Shown piece by piece: positions 34,190-39,864 of a stretch of DNA of 39,864 bases. Origin of the DNA: Gammaproteobacteria bacterium (GTDB lineage: Bacteria > Pseudomonadota > Gammaproteobacteria > SZUA-229); assembly GCA_029880105.1 (NCBI GenBank), contig JAOUPA010000002.1, positions 1-39,864 on the forward strand, written 5' to 3'. The translations under genes and the position numbers were made by a program. How positions within the stretch are numbered: the stretch's first letter is position 1; each line of letters begins with the position of its first letter. The notes beneath the pieces are model-generated. The model was not told the origin of the DNA and did no database searches. It worked only from the letters and a program-made list of their open reading frames with translations.

Positions 34190-35004
34190 GTCGTTTACAG
34201 GCCTGTTTTCAACGCCTGGCTGGGGAATCTCGCAAGGCATTGATTCCTTACGTGATGACGGGAGACCCGCAGCCAGGGGTAACACTGCCGCTGATGCACG
34301 CCATGGTTGAGGCGGGTGCCAATATAATCGAACTGGGTGCGCCTTTCTCCGACCCGATGGCGGATGGCCCGGTGATTCAGGCCGCCGCCGAGCGTTCCCT
34401 GAAGCACCATACCAGCCTGCACGATGTATTTAATGTTGCCAGAAGCTTCCGTGAAAAAGACAACCAGACACCTATCGTGCTGATGGGCTACCTGAATCCG
34501 GTTGAGATCATGGGTTATGAATCTTTCGCCAGACAGGCATCGGAAAGTGGTATCGATGGAGTTATCACGGTGGATATGCCACCAGAAGAGGCCGAAGATT
34601 ATATTGCTGCATTAAGGCAGTACCAGATTGACCCCATATTCCTGATCGCACCAACGACAACTGAAGAGCGTATGCAGAAGATCGCTGCGGTCGCCAGTGG
34701 TTTTGTCTATTATGTCTCGCTCAAAGGTGTGACCGGTGCCGCCACGCTGGATGTAGCCGGGGTGGTTGAGCGCGTCAGCCTGATTCGCAAGCATATTAGC
34801 CTGCCCATAGGGGTTGGTTTTGGTATCAATAATGCGCAAGCTGCGGCAAGTGTATCCAGTTGTGCCGATGCAGTCGTAGTAGGGTCTGCGATTGTAAACA
34901 GAATGGCGGCACAAAAAGACCAAAAAGTTGAGCAAACAGCTACAATTGTGAGAGATGTAACAGAACTGTTAAAATCCATGCGTGATGCTATGGATGCGAA
35001 ATAA
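34186..35004 (+). CDS. trpA: Tryptophan synthase alpha chain
   Basis: TrpA cleaves indole-3-glycerol phosphate and channels indole to TrpB. The protein has 272 residues. The catalytic Glu and Asp lie in IELGAPFSDPMADGPVIQAA, and YYVSLKGVTGAA and GVGFGINNAQ are conserved barrel segments that bind phosphate. It starts inside the trpB stop (ATGA). Confidence 0.98.
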   Translation: MSRLQACFQRLAGESRKALIPYVMTGDPQPGVTLPLMHAMVEAGANIIELGAPFSDPMADGPVIQAAAERSLKHHTSLHDVFNVARSFREKDNQTPIVLMGYLNPVEIMGYESFARQASESGIDGVITVDMPPEEAEDYIAALRQYQIDPIFLIAPTTTEERMQKIAAVASGFVYYVSLKGVTGAATLDVAGVVERVSLIRKHISLPIGVGFGINNAQAAASVSSCADAVVVGSAIVNRMAAQKDQKVEQTATIVRDVTELLKSMRDAMDAK

Positions 35005-35083
35005 CTCAGCAAGTACAATAACCGATTGGTCAGTAATGACCTGAACCCCGTGGTTACCAGAGACCCGATAAGAGGACGAAGAC

Positions 35084-35947
35084 ATGAGCTGGTTTGAAAA
35101 ATTGATGCCAACACGAATTCGTACAGATGTGACGACCAAGGGAACTGTGCCCGAAGGTCTGTGGACCAAGTGTACTTCGTGTAGCGCCGTGCTTTATCGT
35201 GCTGAACTGGAACGCAATCAGGATGTCTGTCCGAAATGTAATCACCACATGCGTGTCTTTGGTCGTCGTCGACTTGAGCTGTTTCTGGACGAAGATCATC
35301 GTGAAGAAATCGCTGGTAACCTGATGCCAGTTGATAAATATAAATTCAAGGACTCCAAAAAATATAAAGACCGTCTTCTGGTCGCACAGAAAAACACCGG
35401 TGAGAAAGATGCGCTGATTACCATCAAGGGCAAAGTGAAGGGTGTAGATGTGGTTACGGCGGCGTTTGATTTTCGTTTTATGGGAGGTTCCATGGGCTCT
35501 GTGGTGGGTGAGAAATTCCTACGGGCAGCCACTGTCGCACTGGAACAGAAAATTCCATTGATCTGTTTTTCTGCCTCCGGTGGTGCGCGTATGCAGGAAG
35601 CGCTGAACTCATTGATGCAGATGTCCAAGACCAGTGCCGTACTGGCTAAACTGGCCAAAAATCGTGTACCTTATATTTCGGTGCTTACCGATCCTACCAT
35701 GGGTGGTGTTTCGGCCAGCTTTGCCATGCTGGGTGATGTGCACATCGCTGAGCCTAATGCACTGATTGGTTTTGCTGGCCCGCGTGTTATCGAGCAGACT
35801 GTACGTGAGCAGTTGCCCGAAGGTTTCCAGCGTAGTGAGTTCCTGCTGGAGCACGGTGCGATCGATATGATTGTGGATCGCCGAGATTTGCGTGATCGTA
35901 TTTCAAGCATGTGCCTGATGCTGTCTAATCGACCCGCGCTTCGCTAG
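35084..35947 (+). CDS. accD: Acetyl-CoA carboxylase carboxyltransferase subunit beta
   Basis: AccD with AccA transfers CO2 from biotin-BCCP to acetyl-CoA, making malonyl-CoA for fatty acid synthesis. The protein has 287 residues. The N-terminal zinc ribbon is CTSC / CPKC (WTKCTSCSAVLYR and DVCPKCNHHM). The crotonase-like carboxyltransferase core contains FMGGSMGSVVGEKFLRA and CFSASGGARMQEALNSLMQM. AGAGGA lies upstream of the ATG. A small hairpin GGTCA-GTAA-TGACC lies in the preceding 79-base gap, without a T-tract. Confidence 0.97.
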   Translation: MSWFEKLMPTRIRTDVTTKGTVPEGLWTKCTSCSAVLYRAELERNQDVCPKCNHHMRVFGRRRLELFLDEDHREEIAGNLMPVDKYKFKDSKKYKDRLLVAQKNTGEKDALITIKGKVKGVDVVTAAFDFRFMGGSMGSVVGEKFLRAATVALEQKIPLICFSASGGARMQEALNSLMQMSKTSAVLAKLAKNRVPYISVLTDPTMGGVSASFAMLGDVHIAEPNALIGFAGPRVIEQTVREQLPEGFQRSEFLLEHGAIDMIVDRRDLRDRISSMCLMLSNRPALR

Positions 35948-36051
35948 GCTGATTTAAATCCAGTTGGTTCTTATATGGCGGTGAGTGTTTTTAAAATGCT
36001 CATCACGCGGTTGTAATATATTTCCTGTCATGTTGTTCGCGGTGAAATACG

Positions 36052-37338
36052 TTGGCGAAATTTAATTCCTTGAATGCCTGGCTGGACTGGCAGGCAACAC
36101 TCAATCCCTCTGAAATTGACCTTGGCCTGGAACGCGTTGCTGATGTGCTTGCACGCATGGGGCTCCCTGACCAGTTTGACTGTCCTCTGATTATTGTCGC
36201 CGGGACTAATGGCAAGGGTTCGGTAGTTAGCCTGCTGGAGGCAATAGCGAGGGCGGCGGGATTAAAGGTATGCTGCTATACCTCACCGCATATTCTTAGT
36301 TATAACGAACGCATACGAATCGATGGCGAGATGATCGATGATCAGGGCCTGTGCCGATCATTTGAGCGTATTGATCAGGCGCGTGGTGATGTCGCGCTAA
36401 CTTATTTTGAATTTGGCACACTGGCGGCGATCGATCTGTTCAGGCGCGCTGAACCTGATCTGGTGATTATGGAAATTGGTCTGGGAGGTCGGCTGGATGC
36501 GGTCAATGTGATGCAGCCGGATGTCTCGGTGATTACCTCGGTGGCGATTGATCATACTGACTGGCTGGGTGATAACCGTGAAGCCATCGCTCGCGAAAAA
36601 GCCGGCGTCATGCGACCCCATAAACCGACGATTTATGGTGAGCAGGATGTGCCGGCCTCGTTACTGGCAGTGGCAGAGCAGAAATCCGCCGAGCTCTACC
36701 TGTTTGGACAGCGCTACAATATAGAAGAATTACCGTCGTCAGGTGAGTGGTCTTTGCATAGTCCATTTGGTGATATTGAGAGCCTGCCAGTACCCGCGCT
36801 TAAGGGTGAGTTCCAGAAGACCAATGCGGCCACGGCCATTATGGCATTGCAGGCACTGGCCGACAGGGTGAATATAGCTTACGCACATATCCGTGCCGGA
36901 TTGGAGCGTGTTTACCTGCCGGGACGTTATGAACAGTTGCATGATCAGCCAAGGGTCATTACCGATGTGGCGCATAATCCGCATGCTGTCGCCTCGTTGG
37001 TGACGCAATTGCAGGCAGAGCCGGTCGAGGGTGAAACTAGAATAGTCATCGCCATGCTCGCGGATAAACCCGTCGAAGAGGTGATAACCCTGTTGTTGCC
37101 GCTGGCCGATAGCTGGTACTGCGCCGGCCTGGAGTCAGAATCCCGGGGTTTGGCCATGCAGGGGATCTCGGAGAAAATTGCACGGCTTGCTCAGGTTGCT
37201 GCGGGTGTTAAACTCTGCGCTAAACCAACAGTGAAGGCCGCCATAGAAGCGGCGATGGGCGACGCAAAGGTGCAGGACAGGATTGTAATTATGGGTTCAT
37301 TTCATACAGTTTCAGCGGCGAAACAGTATTTTTCCTGA
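36052..37338 (+). CDS. folC: Bifunctional dihydrofolate synthase / folylpolyglutamate synthase
   Basis: FolC adds glutamate to dihydropteroate and then extends the glutamate tail of folates, using ATP. The protein has 428 residues from a TTG start (36052), preceded by GGTGA 6 bases upstream. The first ATG in frame would cut into the conserved N-terminus (WLDWQATLNPSEIDLGLERV), so TTG is preferred. Mur-ligase features are the P-loop GTNGKGSVVSLLEAI, YTSPHILSYNERIRIDG, the MEIGLGGRLDAVN block and TSVAIDHTDWLGD. It lies between accD and dedD in the conserved order. Confidence 0.95.
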   Translation: MAKFNSLNAWLDWQATLNPSEIDLGLERVADVLARMGLPDQFDCPLIIVAGTNGKGSVVSLLEAIARAAGLKVCCYTSPHILSYNERIRIDGEMIDDQGLCRSFERIDQARGDVALTYFEFGTLAAIDLFRRAEPDLVIMEIGLGGRLDAVNVMQPDVSVITSVAIDHTDWLGDNREAIAREKAGVMRPHKPTIYGEQDVPASLLAVAEQKSAELYLFGQRYNIEELPSSGEWSLHSPFGDIESLPVPALKGEFQKTNAATAIMALQALADRVNIAYAHIRAGLERVYLPGRYEQLHDQPRVITDVAHNPHAVASLVTQLQAEPVEGETRIVIAMLADKPVEEVITLLLPLADSWYCAGLESESRGLAMQGISEKIARLAQVAAGVKLCAKPTVKAAIEAAMGDAKVQDRIVIMGSFHTVSAAKQYFS

Positions 37339-37382
37339 ATTGGCGCCCCTATTAGTTTTTAAATAACGACAACGACAGAATC

Positions 37383-37880
37383 ATGCTCGAAAATATGGAA
37401 AAACCACTTCAACAACGAATCGTCGGTGCGATAGTCCTGGTTGCACTGGGTGTGATCCTGATTCCGGCACTGCTTGATGGCTCCGGTTATAAATCAAGAC
37501 ATGAGCGCAGTATTGAGATTCCTGAAAAACCGGTTCTACCAACACTGGAAGAGGTCAAGGTAGAGCCTGTGGCGCTGGCTACGCCCGTTGATACCAGGAG
37601 AGAGCAGGTCGAGGAAAAGAAAAAGATAATTCCACAGGCACCGATCCAGTCATGGGCGTTGCAGGTAGGCACTTTTAGCCAGGAAGAGAACGCGCTGGCA
37701 TTTCGAGATACCCTGCGCAAGGAAGGTTATGCCAGCTATGTTGATACAGAAAGTTCGGACGGCAAGAAAAGCTACCGCGTTCGCATCGGGCCCGAGCTGG
37801 AAAAAGACCGTCTGGAAAAACTCAGGACGAAATTCAAGTCTGAGAAAAACATCAATGGCTTTATCGTCAATCACCCTTAG
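37383..37880 (+). CDS. dedD: SPOR-domain protein (DedD-like)
   Basis: DedD-type proteins are inner-membrane, septum-targeted proteins whose SPOR domain binds glycan strands lacking stem peptides. The protein has 165 residues with one membrane helix at about 13-31 (IVGAIVLVALGVILIPALLD), a Pro/Glu/Val-rich linker, and a C-terminal SPOR domain at about 88-163 beginning SWALQVGTFSQEENALAF. Its place between folC and cvpA matches dedD in E. coli and Pseudomonas. Confidence 0.92.
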   Translation: MLENMEKPLQQRIVGAIVLVALGVILIPALLDGSGYKSRHERSIEIPEKPVLPTLEEVKVEPVALATPVDTRREQVEEKKKIIPQAPIQSWALQVGTFSQEENALAFRDTLRKEGYASYVDTESSDGKKSYRVRIGPELEKDRLEKLRTKFKSEKNINGFIVNHP

Positions 37881-37934
37881 CGTGCCATTTCTATAGGCGC
37901 GAATTTGGGAGTGTATTCAGGCGAATCAAGTGCG

Positions 37935-37940
37935 TATAAT
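37935..37940 (+). promoter_or_regulatory. Candidate -10 box upstream of cvpA-purF
   Basis: A perfect TATAAT lies 36 bases before the cvpA start. No good -35 box is found at 16-18 bases and no PurR-like operator is evident, so this is only a weak candidate. Confidence 0.3.
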
Positions 37941-37975
37941 GCAAATCTTTCTGCAGCCATGAGACTCAATACTCT

Positions 37976-38482
37976 ATGACAGTCGTTGACGTGATCATCC
38001 TCTTTGTGATCTTTCTGTCCGCCCTGTTCAGTTTGATACGCGGTTTTGTCAAAGAGGCCATTTCGCTGACCACCTGGGTTATGGCGACCTGGATATCGGC
38101 GACCTTCGCCGCCAGAATGGCCGCATTAATGACCGGCCTGATTGATTCCGGTGCGGTACGTCTCGCAGCTGGCTTTGCCTTGCTATTTATAATGACCCTG
38201 ATGTTTGGTGCGCTGGTCAATTTTATCGTTGCACAGTTCGTGAAAAAGACCGGCCTGTCTGGTGCAGACCGCGTGCTCGGCGTTGCCTTTGGTTTTTTAC
38301 GTGGCCTGGTCATTGTTGTCGTTTTCGTTGTCATCGGTAGTATGACGCCACTGCCACAGCAGTCATGGTGGCAATCATCGAATTTACTGGGACGCTTTGA
38401 ACAGATTGCCCTGATGTTGAAACCTTATTTTCCGGAAAGTATCCTGTCTTCCAGAGTGCCTGCCGGAGGGATTGCAAAATAG
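37976..38482 (+). CDS. cvpA: CvpA family membrane protein
   Basis: CvpA is a small inner-membrane protein needed for colicin V production in E. coli; its normal role is not settled. The protein has 168 residues with four hydrophobic segments and the family N-terminus VVDVIILFVIFLSALFSLIRGFVKE. GADRVLGVAFGFLRGLVIVVV is the second conserved block. It is one base before purF, the classical cvpA-purF pair. Confidence 0.95.
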   Translation: MTVVDVIILFVIFLSALFSLIRGFVKEAISLTTWVMATWISATFAARMAALMTGLIDSGAVRLAAGFALLFIMTLMFGALVNFIVAQFVKKTGLSGADRVLGVAFGFLRGLVIVVVFVVIGSMTPLPQQSWWQSSNLLGRFEQIALMLKPYFPESILSSRVPAGGIAK

Positions 38483-38483
38483 T

Positions 38484-39864
38484 ATGTGTGGTATCGCTGG
38501 TATCGTTGCTCATTCACCGGTCAATATTGATCTGTACGAGTCCCTGTCTGTTCTGCAGCACCGAGGCCAGGACGCAGCGGGTATTATGACCTGTGAGAAT
38601 GGGCGATTCTTCATGCGCAAGGGTAATGGCCTGGCGCGCGATGTATTCTATAGTCAGCATATTGCAAAGCTGGTGGGTAATATGGGTATTGCCCATGTGC
38701 GTTACCCCACAGCGGGCTGTTCATCTTCACTGGAAGCCCAGCCTTTTTATGTGAATTCTCCTTACGGTATTGCGCTGGCGCACAATGGTAACCTGACCAA
38801 TACAGAAAAACTCAAGGAAGAGCTGTTCCTCGATGACCTGCGTCATCTCAATACCGAATCTGATACAGAGGCGCTGCTCAATGTTTTTGCACATGAGCTA
38901 AATATACTGGCCAAACCGGCTTTTGATCGCGATGATATTTTTAAGGCGGTGTCGGGCGTACATCGTCGCTGCCGTGGTGGTTATGCCGTTGTTGCCATGA
39001 TTGTCGGCAAGGGTATCCTGGCATTCCGTGATCCCAATGGTATTCGTCCGATCGTTTATGGCAAACGTGAAACATCAAAAGGCATTGAGTACATGGTCGC
39101 TTCAGAAAGCGTTGCCCTACAGGCACAGGGTTTTGAACTGGTACGTGACCTGGCACCGGGTGAAGCCATCTTTATCGATCAGGAATGTAACCTGTATAGC
39201 CAGCAGTGCGCCGAAAATCCAAAACTGGTGCCATGCATTTTTGAGTATGTCTATTTTGCCCGTCCCGATTCTATTATCGACAACGTGTCTGTTTATAAAT
39301 CACGTTTGCGCATGGGTAAAAATCTGGTACAGAAGATATTGCGTGAACGCCATGATCACGATATTGATGTTGTGATTCCGATTCCAGATACCAGTCGTAG
39401 TACTGCGCTGGAAGTCGCATTTCATCTTAATGTGAAATATCGCGAAGGTTTTATTAAGAATCGTTATATCGGCCGTACTTTCATTATGCCCGGCCAGAAA
39501 GAACGCAAGAAATCGGTGCGTCAGAAACTGAATCCAATCGATCTGGAGTTTGCCGGTAAAAATGTACTGCTGGTGGATGACTCTATTGTACGTGGTACTA
39601 CATCTAAGCAGATTATCCAGATGGCGCGAGAAGCGGGTGCGAATAAGGTTTATATGGCTTCGGCAGCGCCACCGGTGCGGCACCCCAATGTGTATGGTAT
39701 AGATATGCCGTCACCTGAAGAGTTTGTTGCGCATAACAGAACTGTTGAAGAAATTGCAGAGGTGATTGGCGCCGACTGGCTAATTTATCAGGACCTGGAA
39801 GATCTGATTGAGGCAGTAAGAAAGGGCAACAAGGAGCTCAAGGAATTTGATTGTTCGTGTTTCA
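38484..39864 (+). CDS. purF: Amidophosphoribosyltransferase (3' end outside window)
   Basis: PurF makes 5-phosphoribosylamine from PRPP and glutamine, the first committed step of purine synthesis. The frame is open from ATG 38484 to the end of the window, 460 codons. MCGIAGIVAHSP shows the N-terminal glutaminase nucleophile Cys2 with no propeptide. LQHRGQDAAGIM and AHNGNLTN belong to the Ntn glutaminase domain, and the PRPP-binding loop is VLLVDDSIVRGTTSKQI. About 40-50 residues are missing at the C-terminus compared with the usual length. It starts 1 base after cvpA. Confidence 0.97.
   Translation, partial: MCGIAGIVAHSPVNIDLYESLSVLQHRGQDAAGIMTCENGRFFMRKGNGLARDVFYSQHIAKLVGNMGIAHVRYPTAGCSSSLEAQPFYVNSPYGIALAHNGNLTNTEKLKEELFLDDLRHLNTESDTEALLNVFAHELNILAKPAFDRDDIFKAVSGVHRRCRGGYAVVAMIVGKGILAFRDPNGIRPIVYGKRETSKGIEYMVASESVALQAQGFELVRDLAPGEAIFIDQECNLYSQQCAENPKLVPCIFEYVYFARPDSIIDNVSVYKSRLRMGKNLVQKILRERHDHDIDVVIPIPDTSRSTALEVAFHLNVKYREGFIKNRYIGRTFIMPGQKERKKSVRQKLNPIDLEFAGKNVLLVDDSIVRGTTSKQIIQMAREAGANKVYMASAAPPVRHPNVYGIDMPSPEEFVAHNRTVEEIAEVIGADWLIYQDLEDLIEAVRKGNKELKEFDCSCF

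Noticed and set aside
1..39864. CRISPR arrays, tRNA or rRNA genes, IS elements, prophage or defence islands
   Set aside because: I saw no regularly spaced direct repeats, tRNA cloverleaf, transposase, integrase or phage gene anywhere in the window.

Overview
The window is ordinary chromosomal DNA from a gammaproteobacterium. The evidence is the protein content (EpmA/EpmB-modified EF-P, PrmB, FimV, a FimX-like protein, DUF1456/YehS, DedD-CvpA-PurF) and the gene order lysR / leuC-leuD-leuB-asd-fimV-truA-trpF-(trpBA)-accD-folC-dedD-cvpA-purF, which closely resembles Pseudomonas and other non-enteric gammaproteobacteria. A five-haem periplasmic cytochrome, a PCu(A)C copper chaperone and two thiol-redox proteins suggest a respiring, probably environmental organism. 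I cannot name the genus. I saw no rRNA, tRNA, IS element, prophage or CRISPR array, and no gene-free stretch longer than 300 bases.

Layout. 1-1688: 3' part of parC. 1932-7815: a cyclic-di-GMP block with a membrane GGDEF-EAL enzyme that looks catalytically intact, convergent with a FimX-like receptor in which receiver, GGDEF and EAL motifs are all degenerate, followed upstream on the same strand by a large protein with a C-terminal PilZ-like domain. 7929-10573: the EF-P beta-lysylation set (epmB divergent from efp-epmA), followed by an unrecognised small membrane protein and a thioredoxin-CcdA-type fusion. 12450-14710 (minus): a small zinc-ribbon protein, a YehS homologue, psd and a PCu(A)C copper chaperone; a short chemoreceptor-like remnant lies between yehS and psd. 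14822-18090: prmB, aroC and an MFS transporter. 18138-22234: a TlpA/redoxin-like protein, a histone-deacetylase-family gene broken by one in-frame TAA, and a pentahaem cytochrome with thrombospondin-3/dockerin-like calcium-binding repeats.

22286 to the end is the conserved biosynthetic block. A LysR regulator diverges from leuC; the leu genes are interleaved with two small lipoprotein genes; then come asd, fimV and, after an intrinsic terminator, truA-trpF-trpB-trpA-accD-folC-dedD-cvpA-purF. purF runs off the end of the window.

Functional threads. (1) Type IV pilus / twitching control: FimX-like, PilZ-like and FimV are all encoded within about 28 kb. (2) Translation quality: EF-P modification, PrmB methylation of L3, TruA. 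(3) Envelope redox and copper: PCu(A)C, Trx-CcdA fusion, TlpA-like protein, multihaem cytochrome. (4) Leucine, aspartate-family, tryptophan, chorismate, fatty-acid, folate and purine biosynthesis. I found no convincing new defence or mobile system. The items most worth a second look are the inactive FimX/PilZ-like pair, the cytochrome-dockerin architecture, the nonsense-interrupted deacetylase and the Trx-first CcdA fusion.
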